Both the position numbers and the translations under genes were made by a program. Of a DNA stretch of 64,000 bases, positions 38,943 to 48,202 are shown in pieces. This DNA comes from Blautia luti (lineage in GTDB: Bacteria; Bacillota; Clostridia; Lachnospirales; Lachnospiraceae). The DNA is taken from positions 839,501 to 903,500 of the forward strand of contig NZ_AP028156.1 in assembly GCF_033096465.1 (NCBI RefSeq), read 5' to 3'. Each line of letters starts with the position of its first letter. Within the stretch, counting starts at the first letter, position 1. Below the pieces are notes generated by a model. It had not been told where the DNA came from, did not search any database, and was given only the letters and a program-made list of their open reading frames with translations.

Positions 38943-39803
38943 TAATTGTGAATCATACATACTTCGGAATTCTGTGGGAGTGCACAGGTTTAATTGTTTG
39001 AACATCCGTAAAAAGGCGGACAGGCTGGAAAAGCCTGATTGTGCTGCCACTTCGGTAACAGCAAGCTCCGGATCCAGCAAAAGAGATTTTGCGTATTCAA
39101 TTCTTTTCTGGTTCAGAAATTTGTAGAAGGAGGAATTAGTATATTGTTTAAAAAGGCGGGCAAAGTGATATTTGCTGAACCCTGCCAGACTGGCAACCTC
39201 CTCCAGAGTAAGGTTTTCAGAAAAGTGGTTGCTGATATAGTCGGTGATAAACAGAAATTTCTCCATATATTCTTTCTGATGGTGAATATCACGGTCTCCG
39301 TCCTGCTGATGAAAAGCTTTGTGATTTCTGCCAATATCCACAAGGATTTCCAGGAATTTTGCAATGATGGAAATCTCAGAATAGGTGGTAAAATTCATAT
39401 ATTCATCCTTGATTTCCAACATAAGACTGTGGATGTGTTCATAGATCTGTGGATATTCTTCCTTGGTGATCAGAATGGCGGGACTGAGGAGTGGTGTGAT
39501 CAGATCTAGTTCTTTTAGCTTGATGTGGCTCAGGCCGGGCTGAAAAATAATCCTTTCTCCTGTAGCCGGAGCAAAGAGCTCGTGAAGCATACAGGGACAT
39601 ATAACAAGAATTTCTCCTTCTTTGATATGATAATCGTTATGACCGCAGACAACCCGGTAGTCATTAATAACAGGCATGATTACTTCGAATGAGGGATGCC
39701 AGTGAGGCGGATAGTTTTCGGCTTCCTCATTGTAATAAAGACAGATCTGGGTATCTGCTTTGTAATCAACGGTTTCATGAATTCCCTGTAAATTATGGAT
39801 CAT
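38913..39803 (-). CDS. AraC-family regulator of the sugar locus
   Basis: 296 residues from the ATG at 39803, which has AAAGGAG ahead; a GTG five codons upstream is less likely. The N-terminal cupin domain (YYNEEAENYPPHWHPSFEVIM) should bind a sugar. The C-terminal double helix-turn-helix spans about residues 190-285 (LTLEEVASLAGFSKYHFARLFKQ .. AVTEVAAQSGFSSLSAFLRMFKQ). It is divergent from the solute-binding protein gene and is probably its activator, since that promoter has a weak -35 region. Confidence 0.92.
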   Translation of the reverse strand: MIHNLQGIHETVDYKADTQICLYYNEEAENYPPHWHPSFEVIMPVINDYRVVCGHNDYHIKEGEILVICPCMLHELFAPATGERIIFQPGLSHIKLKELDLITPLLSPAILITKEEYPQIYEHIHSLMLEIKDEYMNFTTYSEISIIAKFLEILVDIGRNHKAFHQQDGDRDIHHQKEYMEKFLFITDYISNHFSENLTLEEVASLAGFSKYHFARLFKQYTNSSFYKFLNQKRIEYAKSLLLDPELAVTEVAAQSGFSSLSAFLRMFKQLNLCTPTEFRSMYDSQLQKKPASGKK

Positions 39804-40066
39804 ATGGACTCCTTTCACACCTAATTATTGCTTTTGATAGCAAATGTTGCTTTTTAATGTTTGTGTATATAATGTATCAAAAACATGTGTAAATGGCAAT
39901 ATATAACATTGAAAAAATTAAAATAATAAAAACATATGTCAAAATACACAAAAAAGAATATAAAAATCTATTAAAATTGACATATTGAAGAAAATAGTAG
40001 AAGATAAATAGCAAGAATTGATAGTAACATGACAAGAATTATGGAGCCAATCACAGGACATTCTGA

Positions 40067-40072
40067 TATAGT
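40067..40072 (+). promoter_or_regulatory. Likely -10 box of the sugar importer promoter
   Basis: TATAGT lies 48 bases before the importer gene, with no recognisable -35 (GAGCCA at 17 bases' spacing). A second candidate, TTGACA at 39977-39982, has no good -10. A poor -35 fits activation by the divergent AraC-type protein. The 39804-40119 region is otherwise very AT-rich and without genes. Confidence 0.4.
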
Positions 40073-40119
40073 AGAACCATCAAGAAACGAGGTAATAAAT
40101 CAAAAGGAGGATTAAAAAA

Positions 40120-41412
40120 ATGAACAAGAAAAGATTACTTTCAGTATTACTTTCAGCAGCTATGGTAGCGGGAACCATGGCAGTAGCAGTGCCTGCATAT
40201 GCAGATGACACAGAGGAAATCACATGGATGTTCTGGGATGACCTGGAAGCTACAGAGGATCTGGTTTCCAAAGGATACAAAGATGTTATTGATCGCTTCA
40301 ATACAGAATATGAAGGGAAATATCATGTAACACCGATCACAACAAATCTGGAAGAATATGACGGAAAATTAAATGCCCTGATCGCAGCAGGACAGACACC
40401 GGATGTATACATTTGTAACCCGGGACCCAACATGGATGTATATGTAAATGCAGGAGCAGCAGCAGACCTGACAGATATTCTTGAGAATCAGGAAAAAGAC
40501 TGGTACGCAACATTTACAGATGGAATCTTTGACAGACTGACTTATGATGGAAAGATTATGGCAGTTCCTACAAACTTCGCAGCTGCCTGTGTATACTATA
40601 ACACAGAGCTTTTTGAGAAGGCCGGAGTGGAAGTTCCGACTACATATGATGAACTGATCGATGTATGTAAGAAACTGCAGGATGCTGGTATTACACCAAT
40701 CTCCTGTTCCGCAGGAACTGCATGGTGCTTGTCAATGATCGCAGGTTATCTTTGTGACCGTTCAGGTGTAGATCTTCAGGCAATCGCAGATCATACAGCA
40801 AACTGGACAGACGATAACTGTATTGCTGCAGGTGAGAAATTAAAAGAGTTATCTCAGTATTTCCAGGAAACAGCAGCTGGTGACTCCAATGATCAGGCTA
40901 CAGCAAACTTCTACAATGGAGATGCAGCAATGCTGGTACAGGGATCATGGGCTATGGCTCAGATCAATGGCAATAATCCTGATTTCCAGAGCAAATGCGG
41001 TGTATTCCAGTTCCCTGAAATCGAAGGAGCGAATGATCCGAACCGTATGATCGTTAAAACAGACAACTTACTGATGAGCTCTACAACAGAGCATCAGGAT
41101 GCAGCAATTGCACTGATGAAGATGTTTACAGATGAAGAAGCACAGAAATATACAGCAGAAATAGGAGGAAAATTCCCGATCATCAAAGATCTTGACATTG
41201 ACTATGACAAAGCTCCTGCACAGCTGAAATATGTTCAGGATATTATGGACAAAGCAACTGGTACTTTTGGATTCTACAATGAATCTCTGGCATCTGTAGA
41301 AGCAGGTGACTGCTTCGACAATGCAATGGTTGATATATTCCTTGGAAACCAGACTCCGGAAGAAGCCTTCCAGACAGTACAGGATTTCTATGAAGAAAAC
41401 GTCTGGAAATAA
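40120..41412 (+). CDS. Sugar ABC transporter solute-binding protein
   Basis: 430 residues of the family-1 (MalE-like) binding-protein fold: WMFWDDLEATED at the start of the mature protein, DRLTYDGKIMAVPTNFAAACVYYN, GWCL-type aromatic residues and FYNGDAAMLVQGSWAM. It captures an oligosaccharide, probably xylo- or arabino-oligosaccharides given the neighbours. The N-terminus is a signal peptide ending AYA-DD with no lipobox cysteine, which is odd for a Gram-positive binding protein. AAAGGAGG precedes the ATG. A hairpin after the gene probably makes this the most abundant product of the operon. Confidence 0.92.
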   Translation: MNKKRLLSVLLSAAMVAGTMAVAVPAYADDTEEITWMFWDDLEATEDLVSKGYKDVIDRFNTEYEGKYHVTPITTNLEEYDGKLNALIAAGQTPDVYICNPGPNMDVYVNAGAAADLTDILENQEKDWYATFTDGIFDRLTYDGKIMAVPTNFAAACVYYNTELFEKAGVEVPTTYDELIDVCKKLQDAGITPISCSAGTAWCLSMIAGYLCDRSGVDLQAIADHTANWTDDNCIAAGEKLKELSQYFQETAAGDSNDQATANFYNGDAAMLVQGSWAMAQINGNNPDFQSKCGVFQFPEIEGANDPNRMIVKTDNLLMSSTTEHQDAAIALMKMFTDEEAQKYTAEIGGKFPIIKDLDIDYDKAPAQLKYVQDIMDKATGTFGFYNESLASVEAGDCFDNAMVDIFLGNQTPEEAFQTVQDFYEENVWK

Positions 41413-41441
41413 TTGTGGATAGATAGTACAGAATTTACATG

Positions 41442-41478
41442 GCTGCTGCGGAAGAAAAAAGTTCCGCAGCAGTTTTTA
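41442..41478 (+). terminator. Partial terminator between binding protein and permease genes
   Basis: GCTGCTGCGGAA and TTCCGCAGCAG form a stem around an eight-base A-rich loop, then TTTTT. It lies inside the operon and likely lowers permease relative to binding-protein expression. Confidence 0.75.
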
Positions 41479-41491
41479 AATGGAGGCAATT

Positions 41492-42379
41492 ATGGATAAA
41501 ATTTTACGTAATAAGAAGGCTATTTTCATATTTATCGCACCGGCACTGATCATGTTTGTCCTGGTACTGGTTATCCCTATGGTGCAGATGGTTTATTATT
41601 CTTTATGCGATTATGCGGCATTGACACCGCCCAAATTTACCGGACTTGCAAACTATAAAAAGCTATTTTTTCAAGATTCTACATTTAAAATTGCGTTAAA
41701 AAACTCTATTTTCTTTATGATCTTTTCTGCTATCACTCAGCAGGTGATCGGCCTTGGTCTTGCAGTTATGCTTACCAATATTAAGAAAGGCAGAAACCTT
41801 TTCAAAAATATTTATTATCTTCCATCCGTTCTTTCCTCAGCAGCCTTAGGTCTTTTATGGGCATTTATGTTTAACCCAAAGATCGGTATCAATAATCTGC
41901 TGGCACAGTTCGGAATCAAAGGCCCTCTTTGGCTGATGGATTCCAAAGGTTTTATTGTACTTCCCATGTGGGTCATTGCGTTTGTTGCCTTATGGCAGTA
42001 TGTTGGACAGAATATGATGCTTTATATGGCTCAGATCACAGGGATTTCCAGAGACATATATGAAGCTTCTTATATAGACGGCGCATCAAAGACACAGTCA
42101 TTCCGTTACATTACACTTCCGTTGATTAAACCAATGATGGTAACTTCACTTTCATTGAACTGTATCGGTTCTCTTAAATTCTTTGACCTTGTGTATAACA
42201 TGACTCAGGGTGGACCGAACCACAGAACCGAGGTGCTTGCGACAGAACTTTATGCAGAAGGTTTTAACTATTTTAAATATGGTTATGCCAGTGCGATTTC
42301 TGTAGTCTTACTGGTTATGTGTCTGATCGTAACATTATTGGTTAAAAAAGTAATTAAAGTTGAAACTTACGAGGGCTAG
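41492..42379 (+). CDS. Sugar ABC transporter permease (MalF-like)
   Basis: 295 residues with six predicted transmembrane helices and the EAA loop near residues 190-210 (YEASYIDGASKTQSFRYITLP), which contacts the ATPase. ATG 41492 has GGAGG ten bases ahead; the in-frame ATG 41480 lies on that site. It forms the channel with the next gene product. No ATPase is encoded in the locus, so a shared MsmK-type ATPase elsewhere is expected. Confidence 0.95.
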   Translation: MDKILRNKKAIFIFIAPALIMFVLVLVIPMVQMVYYSLCDYAALTPPKFTGLANYKKLFFQDSTFKIALKNSIFFMIFSAITQQVIGLGLAVMLTNIKKGRNLFKNIYYLPSVLSSAALGLLWAFMFNPKIGINNLLAQFGIKGPLWLMDSKGFIVLPMWVIAFVALWQYVGQNMMLYMAQITGISRDIYEASYIDGASKTQSFRYITLPLIKPMMVTSLSLNCIGSLKFFDLVYNMTQGGPNHRTEVLATELYAEGFNYFKYGYASAISVVLLVMCLIVTLLVKKVIKVETYEG

Positions 42380-42391
42380 GAGGTAACAGAG

Positions 42392-43237
42392 ATGCAGACA
42401 AAAAAATCAAGAAAACCGGTAAAGCCTGTTACAGTAATTCTTTATATATTTCTTATTGCACTTGCTGTGATTTATGTGGCTCCGCTGTTATGGATGTTAA
42501 GTGTTTCATTAAAAGATAATGCAGGCGTAATGGCAGCTCCATTTGCCCTGCCGGAAGTATTTCATTGGGAAAATTATCAGCAGGCATGGACAATGGGTAA
42601 GCTTGGAACTGCACTTGTAAACTCAGTACTGGTCTGTGGGATCACACTTGTAGTCAGTCTGTTTTTTGGAGCAATGGCAGCATTTGCCATTGCAAGAATG
42701 CGTTGGAAATTATCAGAAGCAGCACACACATTTTTCCTGATCGGAATGATGGTTCCGGTACATTGTATCCTGATTCCGCTGTTCGTACGTTTTGCAGGGC
42801 TGGGATTGACTAACTCAAGAGTAGGTCTGATGATCCCGTATATTACGTTTTCCCTTCCGATGACTATTTTCCTTCTGACAGGATTTTTCAAATCTATGCC
42901 TGGAGAATTATTTGAGGCAGCATCCATTGACGGATGTGGAATTTATGGATGCTTTTTCAGAATCGCACTTCCCCTTTGCAGAACAGGATTCTTTGTTTCA
43001 GGTCTTATGACATTCGTAGGTAACTGGAATGAGCTGTTGCTGGCTATGGTATTTGTCTCAGATCCGGTAAAGAAAACACTGCCTGTAACACTTACATATT
43101 TCGTAGGACCATATGCCACAAACTATGTACAGATGTTCGCAGCAATCATTATCGCAATCGCACCAACCGTTATTGTATACTGCCTGTTCAGTAACCAGAT
43201 TGTAGAAGGCCTGACTACAGGTGCAGTAAAGGGATGA
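42392..43237 (+). CDS. Sugar ABC transporter permease (MalG-like)
   Basis: 281 residues, six predicted transmembrane helices. The EAA loop is ELFEAASIDGCGIYGCFFRIALP, near residues 170-190. AGGAGG lies before the ATG. It pairs with the preceding permease to form the importer, and lies 12 bases downstream of it. Confidence 0.95.
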   Translation: MQTKKSRKPVKPVTVILYIFLIALAVIYVAPLLWMLSVSLKDNAGVMAAPFALPEVFHWENYQQAWTMGKLGTALVNSVLVCGITLVVSLFFGAMAAFAIARMRWKLSEAAHTFFLIGMMVPVHCILIPLFVRFAGLGLTNSRVGLMIPYITFSLPMTIFLLTGFFKSMPGELFEAASIDGCGIYGCFFRIALPLCRTGFFVSGLMTFVGNWNELLLAMVFVSDPVKKTLPVTLTYFVGPYATNYVQMFAAIIIAIAPTVIVYCLFSNQIVEGLTTGAVKG

Positions 43238-43272
43238 TGCATAAAAACAATGCATAAAATTAGGAGGCTTGT

Positions 43273-45372
43273 ATGAACAGAGACGAGGCAAGAAAAAAAG
43301 CACAGGAGCTGGTATCCAGAATGACTCTGGAAGAAAAGGCCAGCCAGTTAAGATATGATGCACCTGCCATAAAAAGACTTGGAATCCCGGCATATAACTG
43401 GTGGAATGAGGGACTTCATGGCGTGGCCAGAGCGGGACAGGCAACTGTTTTTCCTCAGGCAATCGGAATGGCTGCTACATTTGACAGAGACTGTGTAGCT
43501 GAGATGGCAGATATTGTAGCGACAGAAGGGCGTGCAAAGTATAATGCATATTCCAGCGAAGAGGACAGAGATATCTATAAAGGACTGACATTCTGGTCTC
43601 CCAACGTAAATATTTTCCGTGATCCCAGATGGGGCAGAGGGCATGAAACTTATGGAGAAGATCCATATCTGACAAAGGAACTGGGAGTGGCTTTTGTAAA
43701 GGCACTTCAGGGTAACGGAGAAACAATGAAAGCGGCGGCATGTGCCAAACATTTTGCAGTACATTCCGGACCTGAGGCAATCCGCCATGAATTTGATGCA
43801 AAGGCATCTGCAAAAGATATGGAAGAAACTTATCTGCCGGCATTTGAAAGTCTGGTGGAGGAAGCGGATGTGGAAGCAGTTATGGGAGCATATAACCGTA
43901 CAAACGGAGAACCATGCTGCGGAAGCCCGGCACTGCAGAAAAAGCTCAGGGGAGACTGGAAGTTCCAGGGACATTTTGTATCAGACTGCTGGGCGATCAG
44001 AGATTTCCATGAACATCATATGGTGACAAATACTGCTTATGAATCGGCAGCTCTTGCTATCAATAATGGATGCGATCTGAACTGTGGAAATACCTATCTT
44101 CATATTATGAAAGCATATGAAAAGGGGCTTGTCACAGAGGAAAGGATTACAGAATCAGCAGTAAGACTTTTTACTACCAGATATCTTCTTGGGCTATTTG
44201 ATGGCAGTGAATATGATAATATTTCCTATAGGGAAGTAGAATCAGCAGAACATCTGGCAGCAGCAGAGAAAGCAGCAGCGAAGAGTTTTGTACTTTTGAA
44301 GAACAATGGAATTCTTCCATTAAAAAAAGAGGATATCAAAACAATCGGAATTGTGGGACCTAATGCAGACAGCAGAAAGGCTTTGATTGGAAATTATCAT
44401 GGAACTGCATCCAGATATATTACAATCCAGGAGGGAATCCAGGATTATGTAGGTGAGGATGTGAGAATTCTTAGTTCTGTAGGAAGCGAGTTGTTTAGAG
44501 ACAGAACAGAACCTCTGGCATTCAGCAGAGATCGTCTTGCGGAAGCTAAGATCGTTGCAGAAAACAGTGATGTGGTGATTCTTTGTGTAGGTCTGGATGA
44601 GACACTGGAGGGTGAAGAAGGAGATACCGGAAACAGCTATGCATCCGGAGATAAAGAGAGCCTGAAGCTTCCTCAGTCCCAGATTGATTTAATGGAAGCA
44701 ATGGCTGGTTCCGGAAAACCGGTGGTTCTCTGTCTGATGGCAGGAAGTGATATTGATATGAGCTATGCAGCAGAGAAATTTGATGCAGTTATGGTTCTGT
44801 GGTATCCGGGAAGTCAGGGCGGAAAAGCGGCAGCAAAAATTCTGTTTGGGGAAAACTCCCCATCTGGCAAACTTCCGGTTACCTTTTACGAGAGCCTTGA
44901 AGAACTTCCGGAATTTACAGATTATTCCATGAAAGGCAGAACCTATCGTTATATGGAAGGAAAAGCACAGTTCCCCTTTGGATATGGACTTACCTACAGT
45001 AATGTAAAAGTAGAAAATGCAGAGGTAAGACAGTGCGGACGGCAGATAACAGTAGAGGCCGAAGTATATAATAAGGGTAATGCAGATACTGAGGAAGTTG
45101 TCCAGATTTATGTAAAAAATCTTGACAGTAAAAATGCAATTCCAAATCCTGCACTGGGAGGATTCCAGAGAATTTTTATAAAAGCAGGAGAACGCAGAAA
45201 AGTTATGGTTCCTGTCTGGGAAAAGGCATTTACAGTGGTAGATGAAAATGGAGAACGCGTAGAGGATGGCAGGAAATATGAGATTTTTGCAGGCTGCAGC
45301 CAGCCGGATGAAAGAAGTATAGAGCTTACCGGAACAGAACCTGTAAAGGTAATCTGGGAGAAAGAAGACTGA
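43273..45372 (+). CDS. Glycoside hydrolase family 3 (beta-xylosidase-like)
   Basis: 699 residues. The start MTLEEKASQLRYDAPAIKRLGIPAYNWWNEGLHG and WSPNVNIFRDPRWGRGHETYGEDP are typical of the xylosidase/arabinofuranosidase branch of GH3. The nucleophile is Asp238 in FVSDCWAIRDF. A second alpha/beta sandwich (about residues 330-540) and a fibronectin-III-like end (about 570-690) complete the fold. No signal peptide, so it works in the cytoplasm on imported oligosaccharides. TTAGGAGG precedes the ATG, 35 bases after the permease gene. Confidence 0.93.
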   Translation: MNRDEARKKAQELVSRMTLEEKASQLRYDAPAIKRLGIPAYNWWNEGLHGVARAGQATVFPQAIGMAATFDRDCVAEMADIVATEGRAKYNAYSSEEDRDIYKGLTFWSPNVNIFRDPRWGRGHETYGEDPYLTKELGVAFVKALQGNGETMKAAACAKHFAVHSGPEAIRHEFDAKASAKDMEETYLPAFESLVEEADVEAVMGAYNRTNGEPCCGSPALQKKLRGDWKFQGHFVSDCWAIRDFHEHHMVTNTAYESAALAINNGCDLNCGNTYLHIMKAYEKGLVTEERITESAVRLFTTRYLLGLFDGSEYDNISYREVESAEHLAAAEKAAAKSFVLLKNNGILPLKKEDIKTIGIVGPNADSRKALIGNYHGTASRYITIQEGIQDYVGEDVRILSSVGSELFRDRTEPLAFSRDRLAEAKIVAENSDVVILCVGLDETLEGEEGDTGNSYASGDKESLKLPQSQIDLMEAMAGSGKPVVLCLMAGSDIDMSYAAEKFDAVMVLWYPGSQGGKAAAKILFGENSPSGKLPVTFYESLEELPEFTDYSMKGRTYRYMEGKAQFPFGYGLTYSNVKVENAEVRQCGRQITVEAEVYNKGNADTEEVVQIYVKNLDSKNAIPNPALGGFQRIFIKAGERRKVMVPVWEKAFTVVDENGERVEDGRKYEIFAGCSQPDERSIELTGTEPVKVIWEKED

Positions 45373-45376
45373 GCTT

Positions 45377-46147
45377 ATGAAATTTGAATTGTTTTATCCG
45401 CAGTGGAAAGACCGGGCAGTTACATTCAGCTATGATGATGGCCAGATTTTTGATAGAAGACTGGTTGATATTTTTAATAAATATAATCTGAAAGCAACAT
45501 TTCATCTGAACTCAGGGACTTTGGATACAGAAGGATTTATAAAAACACAAGAACTGAAAAGCTTATATCAGGGACATGAAATTGCCTGTCATGGTGTTGC
45601 ACATGAGTATCCCACACATCTTTCGCAGGAAAGACTGGTTCAGGAATTTTATCAGGACAGATGCAGTCTGGAGAGAGAAACGGGAAGGATTATCAGGGGA
45701 TGTTCTTATGCATTTGGAGAATATGATGAAAATGTCATCAGCACTCTCAAAAGCCTGGGATTTGTATACAGCAGGACAGTGGAGTCTACAGGCGGTTTTC
45801 GCATTCCGAAAGACTTTATGAGATGGACACCATCCTGTCATCATAATGATGCATTTAAAGATATGGCAGAATGTTTTCTGGATACTCCGGAATATCAGAA
45901 GATCCCGCTCTTATATGTATGGGGACATAGCTTTGAATTTGACCGTGAACAGACATGGGAGAAAATGGAAGAATTCTGCAAAAAGATTTCCGGACACGAA
46001 AACGTGTGGTATACCACAAATATAGATTATGTGAATTATATGACAGCGGCAAGAAATCTTATATTTAATGCAGAATGTACGCAGGTGGAGAATTTATCCA
46101 AAATAGAAATATACTGCAAAATAAATGGAGAATGCCGGATCATATGA
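45377..46147 (+). CDS. Polysaccharide deacetylase-like (CE4) enzyme
   Basis: 256 residues of the NodB/CE4 fold: TFSYDDGQIFDRRL near residues 15-28 with the catalytic and metal aspartates, then the metal motif in GHEIACHGVAHEYP, and SYAFGEYDENVI. No signal peptide is present, so it probably removes acetyl groups from imported acetylated xylo-oligosaccharides rather than from the wall. It starts four bases after the GH3 stop and probably depends on coupled translation. The stop lies inside the following hairpin. Confidence 0.85.
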   Translation: MKFELFYPQWKDRAVTFSYDDGQIFDRRLVDIFNKYNLKATFHLNSGTLDTEGFIKTQELKSLYQGHEIACHGVAHEYPTHLSQERLVQEFYQDRCSLERETGRIIRGCSYAFGEYDENVISTLKSLGFVYSRTVESTGGFRIPKDFMRWTPSCHHNDAFKDMAECFLDTPEYQKIPLLYVWGHSFEFDREQTWEKMEEFCKKISGHENVWYTTNIDYVNYMTAARNLIFNAECTQVENLSKIEIYCKINGECRII

Positions 46148-46161
46148 TCTGGCATTCTTTT
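46129..46161 (+). terminator. Hairpin at the end of the deacetylase gene
   Basis: AGAATGCCGGATCA and TGATCTGGCATTCT pair around the stop codon, followed by TTTTG. The GH43 gene starts 23 bases later, so it is likely a partial terminator or mRNA-stability hairpin. Confidence 0.6.
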
Positions 46162-46183
46162 GCGCTACAGGAGGAAATAGAAC

Positions 46184-47734
46184 ATGATAAGCTGTAAGAA
46201 CCCGATTTTAAATGGCTTTTATCCGGATCCGTCCATATGCAGAGTGGGAGAATGGTTTTATCTGGTAAATTCTACATTTGCCTATTATCCAGGGATACCG
46301 ATATTTCGAAGCAGAAATCTGGCACAGTGGGAACAGATTGGAAATGTGCTGACCCGTGAGAGTCAGGTACCGTTAAGAGGCAGTGGACACAATGAAGGAA
46401 TTTATGCGCCTACGATCCGATGGCATGAGGGGACTTTTTATATAATAACCACCAATGTGGCAGGGGGAGGAAACTTTATTGTAACAGCAAAGGATCCTGC
46501 AGGTCCATGGTCTGAACCTTATTTTCTGGAAGAAGCAGAAGGGATCGATCCGAGTCTGTTTTTTGACGATGATGGAAGCTGTTATTATATTGGTCAGAGG
46601 CAAAATTCTGATGGAAGCAGATATTTTGGTGACTGTGAGATCTGGATCCGGAAGTTGAATCCAGAGACTTTTGAGCTGGAAGGAGAGGCACATCCTGTTT
46701 TGTACGGATTTCAGAAGAATGCTGTATGGCCGGAAGGACCGCATCTTTATAAAAGAAACGGATATTATTACATTTTACATGCAGAGAGCGGAACAGAGCA
46801 GTACCATTGTGAAGTGGCAGCCAGAAGCAGAAATATTTTCGGCCCATATGAATATGCGAGAACAAATCCGATACTGACACACAGACATCTGGGCAGCAGG
46901 GCAGAGATTACCTGTGTGGGACATTGTGACCTGACTGAAGACCAGGCCGGAAACTGGTACATGGTAGTTCTGGGCTGCAGGCCGCAGGATGGAAAGACAT
47001 TTAGGGGAAGAGAAACATTTCTGGCAAAGGTGGAATGGGAAGACGACTGGCCAGTAGTCAATCCAGGAATCGGGATGATTCAAAAAGAAGTAGAACTGCC
47101 GGGAGAGAAAGATACTCTTATGCCGGAAAGTCTGTCTGAAAGCAGAGAATATCTTTTTAAAGATCTGCAGGAAAAACAGCTACCACCGGAATTTCTCATG
47201 CTTAGAAATCCGGATACAGATGCGTATGTTCTGGATAATGAATGTTTAATGCTCCCGGCAAAAGCTGTTACTCTGAAAGATAAAGCAACTCCTTCCTATG
47301 TTGCTTTAAGACAGACTAGCGCTCAGTTTCTGGCAGAAACAGAGTTCACTCTGAAAGGCCAGCCGAAAGACCGTGCAGGCATTGCCTATATCCAAAATGA
47401 CCAGAATTATCTGTGCGTGGAATATGAAGAAGATGAGAGTTACGGCAGAGTTTACGTAACTGCATGCATTGGCGGAGAGAACAAGATACTGGCGGAAAGA
47501 AAGACAGAGATAAGATTATGTCAGAACCTGAGATTAATAGTAAATAAAAATTGTGCAGAGGCATGGCTGAAAAAAGGCGATATCTGGGAATGTGTTCTGG
47601 AAAATATAGATATCAGCTATATGTGTTCAGAATCAGCTGGCGGTTTTACGGGCTGTACAGTGGGAATGTATACGCATTCCGGAGAAAAGCAGAGCAGTGG
47701 ATATACGAAATTTTATCGGTTTGTTTTAAAATAG
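46184..47734 (+). CDS. Glycoside hydrolase family 43 (beta-xylosidase/arabinofuranosidase)
   Basis: 516 residues. The five-bladed propeller domain carries the catalytic acids: base Asp15 in NGFYPDPSICR, modulator Asp122 in GIDPSLFFDD and acid Glu184 in WPEGPHLYK. A C-terminal beta-sandwich (about residues 320-515) is the usual GH43 accessory domain that closes the active site. It cleaves xylose or arabinose units from short oligosaccharides in the cytoplasm. GGAGGAA precedes the ATG. It is the last gene of the locus. Confidence 0.93.
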   Translation: MISCKNPILNGFYPDPSICRVGEWFYLVNSTFAYYPGIPIFRSRNLAQWEQIGNVLTRESQVPLRGSGHNEGIYAPTIRWHEGTFYIITTNVAGGGNFIVTAKDPAGPWSEPYFLEEAEGIDPSLFFDDDGSCYYIGQRQNSDGSRYFGDCEIWIRKLNPETFELEGEAHPVLYGFQKNAVWPEGPHLYKRNGYYYILHAESGTEQYHCEVAARSRNIFGPYEYARTNPILTHRHLGSRAEITCVGHCDLTEDQAGNWYMVVLGCRPQDGKTFRGRETFLAKVEWEDDWPVVNPGIGMIQKEVELPGEKDTLMPESLSESREYLFKDLQEKQLPPEFLMLRNPDTDAYVLDNECLMLPAKAVTLKDKATPSYVALRQTSAQFLAETEFTLKGQPKDRAGIAYIQNDQNYLCVEYEEDESYGRVYVTACIGGENKILAERKTEIRLCQNLRLIVNKNCAEAWLKKGDIWECVLENIDISYMCSESAGGFTGCTVGMYTHSGEKQSSGYTKFYRFVLK

Positions 47735-47811
47735 ATTTTGCCGGATGATCTGATCAGGGCAACACAAATACAACAAATTGAAAAAAATATAAAAAAATTT
47801 TTAAAAAGCTA

Positions 47812-47840
47812 TTGACACTTCCATGAATTTTTGGTATAGT
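47812..47840 (+). promoter_or_regulatory. tRNA-Leu promoter
   Basis: TTGACA (47812-47817), 17 bases, TATAGT (47835-47840), about 48 bases ahead of the tRNA. Confidence 0.8.
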
Positions 47841-47887
47841 ACCGATTGTCGCAACAATAAGTAAAACTTAAAGATGAAACGCGATAT

Positions 47888-47972
47888 GCGGAAGTGTCGG
47901 AACTGGCAGACGAGCAAGACTAAGGATCTTGTGAGCATTGCGCTCGTGTGGGTTCAAGTCCCATCTTCCGCA
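47888..47972 (+). tRNA. tRNA-Leu (anticodon AAG)
   Basis: Acceptor GCGGAAG/CTTCCGC with discriminator A, anticodon stem-loop CAAGA-CTAAGGA-TCTTG with anticodon AAG, a long class-II variable arm (GTGAGC..GCTCGT), and T-arm GTGGGTTCAAGTCCCAT. CCA is not encoded. Confidence 0.95.
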
Positions 47973-47976
47973 TGAG

Positions 47977-48009
47977 AAACCTTGTATCATTTTGGTACAA
48001 GGTTTTTTT
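47977..48009 (+). terminator. Terminator after tRNA-Leu
   Basis: AAACCTTGTA and TACAAGGTTT form a stem, followed by T residues. Nothing else is seen up to 48202. Confidence 0.9.
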
Positions 48010-48202
48010 GTGTCATTGGACAGGAACTCGTTGAATCCCTTTGGAATGGAGAGAATCTGGCAGTACTGCCTGCAGGATTCTTCTACGGGACAGGAATCTA
48101 TTCATAGAAAGTTCATATTTGTCTGATAAAATATTAATAGAATTATGAGCGTTCTTCCAGATTCGGAAAATGGAAGAGAATGTTGGAAACAAAAAGAGAT
48201 GA

